A stretch of 64,000 nt of DNA from Trichoderma breve (Eukaryota; Ascomycota; Sordariomycetes; Hypocreales; Hypocreaceae): NCBI RefSeq assembly GCF_028502605.1, contig NW_026611594.1:699501-763500 (forward strand), given 5' to 3'. The notes beneath the pieces were generated by a model that did not search any database, was not told where the DNA came from, and saw only the letters and a program-made list of their open reading frames with translations. Position 1 is the stretch's first letter, and every line of letters starts with the position of its first letter. Of this stretch, positions 35,409-46,661 are shown piece by piece. The translations under genes and the position numbers were made by a program.

Positions 35409-36014
35409 ATGTCCGTCGTCAACACCGCCGTCGACACAAACTCCAAGGGCGGCCCCATCGCCGACTTTGCCTTTGACGAGTCCCTCATCGAATGGACCGT
35501 CCCGAAATCCGACTGGCTCGAGATCCACGACAAAAACTTCGACGGCGTAGCTACTTCAGCGTACATTTTCGATGCGCAAGGCCGCGTGCTGCTCGTGCAA
35601 AGGGCTGCGCACGACAGCATGCCGAATTTATGGGAAACACCCGGCGGCGCTGTCGATTCAGGCGATGACTCTATCCTAGCGGGCTGTGCGAGGGAAGTTA
35701 GGGAGGAGGTTGGGCTTGTGGCGAGGAGGATGAAGAGGCTTGTTACGGAGGGCGAGGGGAGGGGGAAGTGGAGTGTGTTTACGAATAGGAGTGGGACGAG
35801 GGTGTTTTGCGGGTTTGCGTTTGAGGTTGAGGTTGATGAGGGGGAGGTTGTGCTTGATCCGGAGGAGCATCAGGCTTTTGTTTGGGCGGGGGAGGAGGAG
35901 ATTAGGAGGGGGGTTGTTGGGGGGAGGAGGATTGCGTTGAGTTGTTTGATGGTGAGGAATAGGTTGATGGAGGCGTTTCGGCTGAGGAGGGAGGATGGTG
36001 TGAATGGGGTTTGA
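35409..36014 (+). CDS. Nudix hydrolase
   Basis: Intronless gene of 201 residues. The Nudix fold hydrolyses nucleoside diphosphate-linked compounds. The Nudix box lies about residues 79-102: TPGGAVDSGDDSILAGCA followed by REVREEVGL. The metal-binding REVREEVG core is intact, while the upstream Glu is replaced by Asp and spacing is one residue longer than the classical GX5EX7REUXEEXGU pattern, as occurs in some fungal members. The N-terminal part (SAYIFDAQGRVLLVQRA) is the usual first strand. Substrate is unknown and probable location is cytosol. Codon and base use change sharply inside the gene: C-ending codons up to about 35650, then G/T-rich and almost C-free to the stop. A TATA box lies 201 bp upstream. 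Confidence 0.87.
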   Translation: MSVVNTAVDTNSKGGPIADFAFDESLIEWTVPKSDWLEIHDKNFDGVATSAYIFDAQGRVLLVQRAAHDSMPNLWETPGGAVDSGDDSILAGCAREVREEVGLVARRMKRLVTEGEGRGKWSVFTNRSGTRVFCGFAFEVEVDEGEVVLDPEEHQAFVWAGEEEIRRGVVGGRRIALSCLMVRNRLMEAFRLRREDGVNGV

Positions 36015-38360
36015 GTATTTAAGTTGGGGTGAGAGAATGTGATGTTTGGATGAGAGGAGGCTTGAATGAAGTGGCTGTGATGGGTTGAGATGCAAATGTA
36101 TAGAGTAAGACGAGAGTGAATGAGGTGGTTTGTGATGGTGTATATGATGAGGTTAGAACATGTGCGAGATATTAAGTTAGAAGATGATGAAATAGAAGTC
36201 TTCATGATATTTTGTGTAATTACAGAGTTTGCTTCTACCCAATGCCTTGTAAAGTGTTTAAGAGAGGCAGATATCCTGACTCGTTGGTTGACTCGAGTGT
36301 GAGTAGACATAACTCTAACGATGACGATGTCTTAATGAGGTGAGAGATGAAGCTAGCCAGTTCTGCATATTAAGAAGCCGTCTAAGAGGAGACGGAGGGA
36401 AGGGAAGGGAAGGGAAGGGATATTAGATCCGAAACGCTAGAACTTAAAAACGAATATGGCCTTGAAGATGAGATGATGGGGGTATCATCGAGATCAACTC
36501 AACAAAATTTGATGTCGTTTCTTAGAGAACGTCGGCAAGGATTGGCCATTTTTACCGTATAACCATTCTGTGAGGCGTGTTTCAGAACGATACGAGATGG
36601 ATTTAGAAATAGGTATGTTTATATAGCCATGTAAATAACTTCGGCCCGAAGCTGAACACGAGTATTTAAGATTCTCGTGTGGCGGTCGTACCTGAATAAG
36701 GCGTCCGCTGAACGAATAACCTTATTTAAATATTAGAGATGTCGCGGCCTCGTGGTCTACTCATGAATAATAACCTTTGGAAGTTTATTGATCTATTATG
36801 GATCGTTGGATCTATCAGAAGCATGCCACGTGCTGGTACGAGGTGTATCAAATGAGTCGTCTAAGCTACTAGTTAGTCCCATGTTCGCCAGGCAACCACA
36901 ATTCCTTTATCAGCTAGATTATAGAATGACGATTGACTTCAATGCTCTCGCTTAGTATTCTCGAGATGGTGATAGATATGTCGCGAATCTTAGGGTAAGT
37001 AAAATGACATATGACTGGTAGTTACACAACGTAACCACAACGCCATTTGTGCTACTAACCTATCGATCTCTTGGAATTACATAACCCAGTGTGACATGTC
37101 ATTTTTCATATCATAATGATAATGAAGATCAGTGGCTCGCTTGGATAACCGAGGCGTTGATCGTCGTCACTGAAAGGTCAATTGATGCGACTCATTCTTC
37201 CGGGATACCCTTATCAATAACTTTATACGAGTCTGTGAAAGTAAGATTCATGATGTGGAATCTTGACCCAATAATAGTGTTGGCAGCTTCCGTTGGCACA
37301 TATCAAATAAAGAGAGTTTACTGTGCGTTTAAGCCACACTGAATCATGTACGTTCACCGAGGTCAAGATAACGGATAACGACCACTCAACACCAGCATAG
37401 TAAAACAAGACAACTTGAGGCGTAGTTACGGTTATAGATACGACGAGCTAATCCTCGAATCGAAGACATCATTGTCACAGCTCGGCATGCCTAGGCAAGT
37501 GGATCCACGCAACCACTCCCGCATCATACCACCTCTCGTCCCATGCAAGACCCTTAAGACCCTTGGACCCATACACTGGCTTCATCGTCATCTCGATCGA
37601 CGCCATCAGAGGGTCAACGCCGGCCCGGATTCGGCCGGAGGGTCCGGTAGTCGGAGTGGAGATGGGGCCAAAGGCGGAAGGGCAACTTGTTCAAGCACGG
37701 TAGAGCCGGGATTTCCTGGGATAAGTTGCTCATGCAAGGTGAAAAATTCGATGCTGGAACATGGGGATATTAATGGAGACATTTTTGTTTACTTGGAACT
37801 AGTTGCCGGGCGAGAGTGTGCGGGACTCTTTTTGCTGCATGGAACCAAGCGGGTTGCAGAGGTTCGCTGGAGAGGTCATATGACGTACTTGTGCAGGTGG
37901 GCGTAAGAATTACAAACTCTTGATTGCCAGATAATCCGGAGATCATTCACGATCGATAGTGTGGAGATAGGTCAGATATGCTGTCTCAAAGGGAGGGGAA
38001 AGCTCAGACGGGAGAGCTATAGGGACGCGTAATACGACTTTAAACTCGTTGCTTAAGGCGGGGAGATGAGCCTTCTGTCATTGTTCAGTATCGACTGAGA
38101 GCTTAATCAATCATCTCTAATGACAATGTGAGATCATCCGTAGGATTGGGACCGAGGCGTCTAAGAGTTGATTGGCGGTATGAGTGGCGATATTGGACTA
38201 CTTGATTTAGGGTTGGTCGTGTGAGTGAGTTCCAAATCGTTCAAACTGGAGTAAGGTAGCAGCATGTATTTGCAATACCAGGCCAACGGGCAGAAACGAC
38301 AAGCCGAGTACATCCGGGGCACTACAATATCACTCAGCATCACCATGATTTGATGCCGCG
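36015..38360. other. Gene-poor region
   Basis: Largely AT-rich with many stops. A 163-codon plus frame at 37415-37906 has no recognisable domain, and I do not support it as a gene. A (GGGAA)n run sits at 36397-36420. Confidence 0.45.
36397..36420. repeat. (GGGAA)n short tandem repeat
   Basis: Nearly five perfect copies of the pentamer GGGAA. Confidence 0.85.
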
Positions 38361-40768
38361 TCCCGGCGGTGGCTGAGCGGCCTGTCCAAAGTTTGGGGAC
38401 CAGAAAAAAAAGTCACCTGGTGAGATCTAAATCTCCTGAGCCTCAGGGTCTATCCCGTTCTAGAACGGCGTGTTGAATAGTTACAGAGACGGAGAAAAAG
38501 ATAGGGCGAGTGGTCTTTTGATTTGTGCCGAGAGAGTGGAAGAGGGGGGAAGCCGGCAGATCCGGAGGGTGTGAGGACCCGGCAGTGCCGGCCGTAAGGG
38601 CCGCCAAAACCCCGGGTGAGACATAACGCACGACGCTGATTGATGCGTCAAGAGAATCTAAATAAAAAAATAAATAGATAAATGATACTGGGCGGAAACC
38701 GTTAAACTTTGAAAATAAATAAAATAAAGATAAATAAAGAAGAGCTGGCTTGTGCCCAAAAGGGGAAAGGCGAAGGGGGAGAATGGAGTTGAGGGCTTGA
38801 GGGCGCCCTCGGTATTGATTGAGCAGAGCATAGAGTTTGTTTCGGCAATATGGGGCTTCGGAGGGGCCGCGGGACGGTAACCGAGAGCCGAATCCGCAAA
38901 TCTGGGCTGGCTGGGGGTTGGTTTGATTTTCAAATACCAAGAAAGCTCCGAGCTGGGAAGAAGCTGACAATGGGGAGCATGGCGATTGGGGGGGAGAGCT
39001 GAGACATTGTGGCCGGAAACGGGAGGGTATGAGGGTATTTTATGGAGAAGAAGAAGAACAATGGGAGCTTATTGTTTATGTGTGGTGTTGAAACAAGCAA
39101 GTGAAATGCAGTTGTTGTCTCGTCTCAGGAGATTGGAATGTTGTGGCTTGTGGCATGAGGTGAGGGCCGAAATACGGACGGAACACGGCATGTATGGAAG
39201 TGTGCATATGCGCATTGCCCAGTTTGGTGATGGTGGTTTTTTGGAGTGCAGATGCAGATGGGAGTTGCGCCCGGAGCTAGCCGCGCAAATTTTCAAGAAA
39301 ACTAGCAAGGGGTCGAGATTTGTTTTGTTTTTTTAATATTCCTGGTGTTCTAGTGTTATTCCTTTTCTTTTTGTTGCCCTCGTGCAGGCGATTTGTCAAC
39401 GGGAAGACGAAGCTGTTCTGTGGGTGTAAGTAAGTGGTTATGGACGGATGAGGCGGTGCAAACGTCAGATGGGCATCAGATCAGAGCGGCGATTGCATGA
39501 GGCATGATACATGAATACATGAAGACAGTGTACTAGCAGTACTTGAGACACGCGCAATTGCATCGTGCAAGGGAATGTCGCGCACTTGCACTTGCGCGGA
39601 AATGCAGGCTCTGGTTGGGTTCGTGGGAAACGCGCACATCCTTGCGCTTTGTGGTCCAAGCAGCGACCAGGGTGCCGGGACTGGTGACGTCGATCACGAT
39701 GACTTTTTGTGAATTTTTTCTCTTTTTTTCTTCGTCTTCGCTGTCACCCTTCATCCTTCGTTTCTGTTGCTAGTTGTTGTTGACGACGCTAGCTGTGTTT
39801 GAGGTAGATTGCCAGCATAAGGAATGCTCCATTCAATCTGCCAAGGAAGATGGAAGCTGTGGGTTGTGTTGTGTTGTGTTCTGCAACTGCGGGATGTTCC
39901 ATGTTGTGTTTAGAGCTTCTCCGGAAGCAAGTGACCGTGCATGGATTGAGACTGAATTCCCCAATAGAGCACCTGCAACCATTCAAGAACGATAGAAATT
40001 CCCGCAGCCCAGCCTGACAAAGCAACGGGCACCAAATCTGGAATCTGTCACTGTAATTGTACTCGTGTGTGCTGCTCTGTAATAATAATCCCCTCCTAAG
40101 CAGAGTCAGTCCTCGACGGTCAATGTTTTCGTGGTGACATCACCAGCCCTATGCTCGTCTCCTCCTGTTTTACTGCCCCAACCGTACTAACCAACACCCC
40201 TAGCCGTTGCAGACTCTCCTCCCCCCTAACAATCCCCCCCTACAGCGTCCAGTAGAGGCCCAGCAGAGCCTAGCACAGGCCTTAGCACAGCGCCTAGCCC
40301 CAGCGCTATTGCACTGCCAACAGCAACAGCAACTGGGCGCCCCCCCTCAGAACCCGAGCCTAATCCGCCCGCTCGCATCAGCCCCGGAAATGACTGCCGA
40401 GCTGACCCCAAACAGGCAACGGGCGAGGGGCTAGACAAGCGGTGCTAAGCCCGGCCGGGCAAGGAAAGCAGCAAAAGAGAGAAAAAACAAGCCGGCCAAA
40501 TCAAGGCCAGAGACACGACCGAGTGACGCATTACGTAGCCGACACAGTTGGTTAAAGACGAGATGCCCGGCCATTGTTAAGTCACAGTCAGCGCTGCCTC
40601 ATTTTGATGCTCAGTTCCCAATTCTTTTTTTGCCGCTGCCACCGGAATCTCTTTAACCCCTTTAACCTTTGGGACTATTCCGTTGCGAGCTGGTTTAAAG
40701 ACTCGCGGCTTTTCTGGGGTTTCTGGTTATTGCGCGATTGTTTTTTCTTTGGCAGCTCAGCGTCTTGG
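38361..40768. other. Intergenic, nothing recognised
   Basis: Mixed sequence upstream of the alpha-arrestin leader. A 175-codon minus frame at 38443-38970 lacks family features. TGGCTGAGCGG near 38371 resembles a tRNA A box, but no tRNA can be folded. Confidence 0.4.
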
Positions 40769-40869
40769 TTCTTCTTCTCCTCATCACATCATCTTTCTTA
40801 CTCTTCTTCTCTCTTCTCTCTCTCGCTCTCCAATCGCCTCTCTTCTTCCTCTCCCTCCTCCTCTTCTTC
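40769..40869 (+). promoter_or_regulatory. Pyrimidine tract, probable core promoter of alpha-arrestin
   Basis: About 100 bp consisting almost only of C and T on the plus strand. CT-rich blocks just before transcription starts are common in strongly expressed filamentous fungal genes. The next plus-strand gene starts at 42354. Confidence 0.45.
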
Positions 40870-42353
40870 GAAACGAGCATCACGAATACATCCATTCTCC
40901 ATATTCGCCAATCAACGCAGACGATTTTCCAATTGCTCAGCCCATTTCATACCATCCCATACATGACCTCGTCGCGATCCGCCATCGGTCCATCCGTCCT
41001 TTGTCCAGCGCCCTTCGCCTAGCATCGCATCGCATCCGCATAGAGCTGCGTCTCGCCTAACACTCTTGCTCCATTCGAGGTACGACAACTCGGCAGCGAT
41101 CAGCAGGTTTTTTTTTCGTCTGCCTGCATCCTCTTCCGATTCTTTGCCTTGTTCTCTTTTTTCCCGCCAAGGCTCCAATATTCTGTAGGTGAGTCCGACT
41201 CTTGCTCTGCTCTGATCTTCCCATTGGCTCCCAAGGTTTGGCTATGCCCTCTGTGTTGGCGTATCAAGACAAGGCTCGATATCATGCCGGCGATGCAATT
41301 TGCAATTTTTTCACGTCTTCTTCCTGTTTCTTCAAACTGCAAGCCACAGCGGGCTCCTGCAAGCGCTGTGCAGCAACCTCCACCGGCTTCTGGCCTCCCA
41401 TTGCCCATCATCCCGCCATTCGCTTCGCCCGTCAATGCTGCAACCCTGTTTCCTTGAGGCGAGTGCCTGAGCGTGACATTGCACCCTTGGACACCCTTGG
41501 ACAAGATGCCATTGGATCCTCCGTGAGCTTCAGTGGACTCTTGGTGGGCTCCCAGGTGGATGCGAGCTGCCCAACCGTCAACGTCACCACCCATCGACGT
41601 GTCCAGCCTGCATTTGTGGATGCTCCTTTGCAGGCTTCATGATTCTGCTCTGGGCTCTCAAAGGCCGCTCGCCTGCATCTGCAGCGCTCATGATGGATTC
41701 CTTTGGGTTGACATCTGACTATCTTATCGCCGCCGTCTCGCCTCACATAATCACGAGCAACAGACGAGACGGGAGGAGAAAAACCTTGCCTCGCTGCCCA
41801 ATGACAACACAATTGATTTTTTTTTTCTTTGCCATCCTTCACTCGTTTTCGACTCACTCGCTGTCTCATCTCATCGCCCCTCTTATCTTTGTGTCTTGCC
41901 AGCCCGTCTTTTTCCAATTCGCCTGATCCTTTGCAAGTTGCCCTGAATCTAGACACAAAAGCACTCTAGTCCTCGAGATCGACACATTTTGCCCTCTTTG
42001 CTTTGCTGCCAGCTCGGCACAGCTACCCTTCTTTCTCCTCCCCTCTTCCACTACTCGTACTCAAACCACCCCCGCTGCATTAAGCTCTTACGATCCCGTC
42101 TCTCTCCTCTTTTCGTCAGCCCTGCATAGGCGCTCGCTTTGCTTTTGCCCTCTTTGCCTATTCCTATTCACCGCCGCATATCAGATTGTGCCCTCTCGCC
42201 CAGTCTGGCCTCCACCAGCGCTGCTTCGGCAGTTGATAATGGCGGTCTGAGTGGCTTGCTTTGGCTGCCCTTGATGGTCGTGGTCGAAGCTAGCAGACCA
42301 GATATTCCCATCCCGAGAGAAAGCCCCTCCACCCCCTCCCCCAGATTGCCAAC
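40870..42353. other. Probable long 5' leader of alpha-arrestin gene
   Basis: About 1.5 kb of pyrimidine-rich sequence continuing to the arrestin ATG. It contains a GTGAGT donor-like site at 41189 and a 133-codon frame starting at ATG 41244 and ending at 41642, which could be an upstream ORF. No protein family recognised. Leader status is inferred from composition. Confidence 0.35.
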
Positions 42354-45300
42354 ATGCCGGCTGGAGCTGCAGTGCAGCCACCATCCTCATCCTCGCGAGC
42401 CCATCGACGGGAGTCATACCGTAGCAATAACCTCAATGCCGGCGAGAACAATCGCACTGATGACAATATGCCAGCTTCCCGCGAGTCTGACTCTCGCCAT
42501 CGCAGGCGCCGCCGACGAGACGACTGGGTCCGCACCAGCAACGAGAACATCTTGTACCGCCTGGACGCCCCTGTCGCCGACGCTTCCGCCGCTGCCGTCC
42601 CTGTAACTGCCGCAGACGATTCGGCTGACCCCGTCTCGCGTGTCCCAACGCCCCCCATTGGGCCCCGAAGGACGCGGCCGCACTCCATCCACGTCGTCAG
42701 CTATCCCTCGGGCTACGTGCCTCGTGAGCTTCGGACCAGAACCTCCCCTCGCTCGTCTAGGGCCCGGATCGAATCTGGCTCCAGCCCCGCGCCTAGCACC
42801 CCGAGATCTTCGAGGCTTACGACATCAGCCCACCCCAGCAACAGGACTGAACTTCCTGTCCGCTTGGCCTTGACCCGATTGTTCCAATCACTGGCGAGCA
42901 ACTCTGTATCCTCAGTCGACGTTCCGCAACACAGCGCATTCCCTGTTGGTATCCAGATCCAAACCGTTCCGGTTACCGAACATCGTTCTGAGTCGACCTC
43001 TCGCCGTAGTAGCCGAGCTAGTCAACCCCGTAGCAATCACTCGCACCATTCTCACGAGACAACCTCATCGTCCTCTCGCAGGAGCCGTGAGCCAAAGCAG
43101 CAGCAACATAATCAATCTTCATCCACCAGAGATCGTGACGCTGCTCACCACAAGCGAGAACATCGAGACCGCCGAGAACACCGTGATCAACCGCGGGACA
43201 AAACACGGCGCAGAGCAGCTTCGAGATCCTCCAGGTCGAGGCATCGGCATCGTGCCAGAAGCAACAGCCGTAGTCGCCACAACAGCCGCCAACCGGGCCA
43301 ACAGACAACAGCCCGTCCCCGTCGCTCTTCTCAACAACGCCGCTACCCTCCCAACAGCATGGCTACCGCTAGAGCCGTAGTGCCCTTAGGCGGGTATCAA
43401 CTCGGCCACCACAACAGCTTCACATCCATCCGCAGCTCAAAATCAAGCGTAAACGCCGTCGTCACCGAGGTGATTAAGCCTGTAGCCACCGGCAGCGGAG
43501 TCTCTTGCTCCATTCTCCTTGCCGAACCCAACCTCTTCCTTTCTGGCTTTGACCACAACGGCCATGAGCGCCGAACAGACCGCGCCGGCACTGCCCTCCT
43601 GAGAGGCAAGATGCAACTGACTATTAGCAAGAACGTCAAGATCAAGGCTGTCCAGCTAAAGTTGGTTGGCCGCGCACGCACAGAGTGGCCTGAGGGTATC
43701 CCGCCGCTCAAGCAAGACCTATTTGAAGAGGAAAGCCTGCGAACCCAGGTCCTCACCTTTTTCAACGCCCTCAACGAGGGATGGGAGAGCGAATACGGTA
43801 ACCAGTGCACATACAAGCTCAAAGGTGGCTCCGCAAACTCAAGTAGCACCGGTCTCAACACTTCGCCTGGCGTCTCACCTGCGGCGTCAATGCGAAATAA
43901 TCTGACGGCCAAGGAGCTCAAGCGACTCTCTCTTCAGAACGTCCAGTCTCGCAGCTTTGGCAAGGGCGAGAGCGGAGTGGTGACTCAAACCCAGGCCAAG
44001 GGATTCAAGGTCTTTTACCCCGGCGTCTACGATTATTCCTTTGAGCTTCCCATCGATCACCACCAGCTTGAGACCACCAAGCTGCAGTACGCTTCCGTCA
44101 AGTGGGAGCTTCACGCCACCATTGACCGTGCCGGTGCTTTCAAGCCCAATCTGCATGGTGTCAAGGAAGTCCCCATCATCCGACTGCCTGACCAGATGTC
44201 GCTCGAGATGTCTGAGCCTATTTCCATCAGTCGCCAGTGGGAAGACCAACTACACTACGACATTATGGTTTCCGGAAAGAGCTTTCCCATCGGAGCCAAG
44301 ATCCCCATTGCGTTCAAGCTCACTCCCTTGGCCAAGGTTCAGGTCCACAAGCTCAAGGTCTACATCACCGAGTCGGTTGAGTATTGGACCAGCGACAAGC
44401 GTGTGACGCGAAAGGATCCCGGTCGAAAGATTCTGCTGCTCGAGAAGACGGCAGGAAAGGAGCTCGCCCCAGAGTGGGCCACCTCCGAGGTTGTAACCCT
44501 TCGCGGCGGTGAGCTCACAGAAGAGCAGCGCCGCGTTGCTCGTGAAACCGCCTCAAGAAGGCGAGCCCACGATGCCTTGAAGCAGCGTCGGGCTCCGGAG
44601 CCACTGCCAGCGCCGGTGGATAATCTCCTCGGCGACTTGGACCTGGGCCTCGAGAGCATGTGGGGATCCACCGAGATTGAAGCAAGCGTCCAGATTCCCA
44701 CCTGCGAAATGATGGCCAAGAACAAGTCTCTCAGACTACACCCCGATTGCAGTTGGAAGAATGTTAACGTCTTCCACTGGATCAAGGTAAGCTTTTCCCG
44801 ATGCAATCCCTTCACAAGCGAGCTATCCCTTCTCAAGCGAGCTTTTTGTGCTAATTACTCCAATCAGGTTGTTATGCGAATCAGCCGATTGGATCACGAT
44901 GATCCTTCAGGCACCAAGCGCCGCCATTTCGAGATTAGCATTGACTCTCCTCTCACCATCCTCAACTGCCGCGCTACCAGGGCAAACACATCTCTGCCCG
45001 CCTATACCGGTGAGATGAACCGACCGTCTCCGTATCAATCGGCTTGCGGTTGCCCCGATTCGGCAACAATTGCCATGGAGACTTCTCCCAGCTCCTCGAC
45101 CGGCACTTTGCCAGACCCCGAGGCACTTGCCGATAGCATGCCTGCCCCGCCCCAAGCTGTTCATCTTCAGTCTGGAGCTCCCTCGGCAGGCCAAACAGCA
45201 ACTGGTCGATCGAGTCCGACAACCTGGTCGCCCGAAGGACAAGGCCGGCCTATTCATTTGCTACGAGCACCCAGTTTCAACCCTCCCGCTTTTGACGACG

Positions 45301-45671
45301 ACACAGCGCCGCCTCCGGCCAGCACCATTGTCGTTGACGGCACTCCTGCCGATATCCCTCCGATCATGACCCCGCCTCCGCAGTATGATGCCGTCGTCGG
45401 CACGCCTAGCGTTGATGGCCTTGCCGATTACTTTACCCGGTTGGCTGAGTACGGACTTGGTGATGATCATGAGGGCTCCGGATCAGACGGCGACGAGTCA
45501 CCAGCTCGCATCTTGGACCGAAATGGCCGCGTCAACGTGGCTCACCCTAGAACTCCCGGCGGCAGAAGGATGCCCAGCCGAAGCATGGAAATCTCCCGAC
45601 CACCTATCGACCTCAACATCAGTGCTTTACTTTCACGTTCCAACTATGCACGCGAAGAAGCGCAAGTATAA
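42354..45671 (+). CDS. Alpha-arrestin (ubiquitin-ligase adaptor) with long SR-like N-terminus
   Basis: Two exons (42354-44786, 44868-45671) encode about 1078 residues. Residues 1 to about 340 are Ser/Arg/His-rich and disordered-looking, with RDRDAAHHKREHRD and SRSRHNSR stretches. The arrestin N-fold follows (SCSILLAEPNLFLSGF, KIKAVQLKLVGRARTEWP), then the C-fold (YDIMVSGKSFPIGAKIPI, VNVFHWIKVVMRI). Near the end are two likely HECT-ligase docking sites, LPAY at 854-857 and PPQY at 981-984. Alpha-arrestins such as ArtA, CreD, Rod1 and Rog3 bring Rsp5/HulA to membrane transporters for endocytosis. The 81-bp intron is a multiple of three and has no stop, so retention would add 27 residues. The true start could instead be a later ATG near 43360, which would drop the SR-like part. 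Confidence 0.86.
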   Translation: MPAGAAVQPPSSSSRAHRRESYRSNNLNAGENNRTDDNMPASRESDSRHRRRRRRDDWVRTSNENILYRLDAPVADASAAAVPVTAADDSADPVSRVPTPPIGPRRTRPHSIHVVSYPSGYVPRELRTRTSPRSSRARIESGSSPAPSTPRSSRLTTSAHPSNRTELPVRLALTRLFQSLASNSVSSVDVPQHSAFPVGIQIQTVPVTEHRSESTSRRSSRASQPRSNHSHHSHETTSSSSRRSREPKQQQHNQSSSTRDRDAAHHKREHRDRREHRDQPRDKTRRRAASRSSRSRHRHRARSNSRSRHNSRQPGQQTTARPRRSSQQRRYPPNSMATARAVVPLGGYQLGHHNSFTSIRSSKSSVNAVVTEVIKPVATGSGVSCSILLAEPNLFLSGFDHNGHERRTDRAGTALLRGKMQLTISKNVKIKAVQLKLVGRARTEWPEGIPPLKQDLFEEESLRTQVLTFFNALNEGWESEYGNQCTYKLKGGSANSSSTGLNTSPGVSPAASMRNNLTAKELKRLSLQNVQSRSFGKGESGVVTQTQAKGFKVFYPGVYDYSFELPIDHHQLETTKLQYASVKWELHATIDRAGAFKPNLHGVKEVPIIRLPDQMSLEMSEPISISRQWEDQLHYDIMVSGKSFPIGAKIPIAFKLTPLAKVQVHKLKVYITESVEYWTSDKRVTRKDPGRKILLLEKTAGKELAPEWATSEVVTLRGGELTEEQRRVARETASRRRAHDALKQRRAPEPLPAPVDNLLGDLDLGLESMWGSTEIEASVQIPTCEMMAKNKSLRLHPDCSWKNVNVFHWIKVSFSRCNPFTSELSLLKRAFCANYSNQVVMRISRLDHDDPSGTKRRHFEISIDSPLTILNCRATRANTSLPAYTGEMNRPSPYQSACGCPDSATIAMETSPSSSTGTLPDPEALADSMPAPPQAVHLQSGAPSAGQTATGRSSPTTWSPEGQGRPIHLLRAPSFNPPAFDDDTAPPPASTIVVDGTPADIPPIMTPPPQYDAVVGTPSVDGLADYFTRLAEYGLGDDHEGSGSDGDESPARILDRNGRVNVAHPRTPGGRRMPSRSMEISRPPIDLNISALLSRSNYAREEAQV

Positions 45672-46529
45672 TGTTATTTTTTGCTACCAAATCCTGATTT
45701 TCCTTTTTTTTCTACAATATTTATCCACTTTTGCCCTTCGACCAAACGTCAAGGCAAGTCATGTAAATGCATCTGGTGTCATAGACGGTTTATCGGGGTA
45801 ACACACACCCCCCTTTCTTTTGTTGTTTTTGTTATCGGATAAAGGGATATTATTGCACATGGGGAATGGCCATCTGTGAAGGTTATTTATGGGTTTGGCG
45901 TTTATGGATGGGATGAAAGACGCATCCGCGAGATGTTATTACACATACCCTGGGCTGGAATATGATGGTTTGAATGTGTGCATGGTTATGAATGTGGATA
46001 TTAGAAGTTATTATTTATAGTATAGTGTTTTTAGTAATGATGCGACTTGTGCGCTTGAACTTACTTTTTACATGGTTTATTTCTTTGACATTTGTGACTG
46101 TGGAAGAGTAATTAATTCTGAACCACACCGTGACTGGTAAGCTATGATGAAGATACTATTATTCACGCTGAGGCTCATCAAAACATGTTTTAATTTGTCT
46201 TATAGAATAACGCACCAGCTCACTCAGGCACATAACTCCTCTTCCTTTAGGCATCCAACCCATTACCCCACATCATCTCACTCGCTCAAAAGTCCGATCC
46301 TTAGTATCCTCAAAACTCTAGCTCTAAACATTTCATCTCACATCATGAATCTCCTGGTCAAATCTCCGTTTCATAAGCATTTTATCCAAATATCCCGTAG
46401 TGCATCTATTTTACGCTCCAAAGTGTCGTTGCTGCCTGGTAAAACACATGTAAGCAAGCCCCTTCAATCCACCATTCTGCCTAATAAACACACGAAACTC
46501 TTTTATCTAAACAGGTCTTCGCGAAGTAC

Positions 46530-46536
46530 TATATAA
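46530..46536 (+). promoter_or_regulatory. TATA box of small gene at 46662
   Basis: TATATAA 126 bp upstream of the ATG, followed by a CA-rich leader. Confidence 0.5.
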
Positions 46537-46558
46537 ATTCCCAATTCGAATCAGATCG

Positions 46559-46624
46559 CAATACTTTCAAACGCAATCACAATTATATCCACAATACTTT
46601 AAAACACACTCACAATTACATCCA
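46559..46624. repeat. 33-bp tandem duplication in leader
   Basis: Two adjacent 33-bp units (46559-46591 and 46592-46624) match at 29 of 33 positions. They lie between the TATA box and the ATG, so they should be transcribed as 5' UTR. Confidence 0.85.
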
Positions 46625-46661
46625 CACTCACATACACAAACAACTCTCTCATCCTGCAAAA

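Larger units (their letters stand above)
45672..46661. other. Intergenic with TATA and tandem duplication
   Basis: AT-rich spacer. TATATAA at 46530-46536 and a 33-bp tandem duplication at 46559-46624 lie just before the small gene at 46662. Confidence 0.5.

Noticed and set aside
37415..37906. 163-codon plus frame
   Set aside because: No recognisable domain and no clear promoter. Two short minus frames across the same DNA look equally plausible.
38366..38465. tRNA-like A box (TGGCTGAGCGG)
   Set aside because: No matching acceptor stem or proper T arm could be found downstream, even allowing an intron.
38443..38970. 175-codon minus frame
   Set aside because: Proline/serine/phenylalanine-rich with no family features, interrupted by simple A/T stretches.
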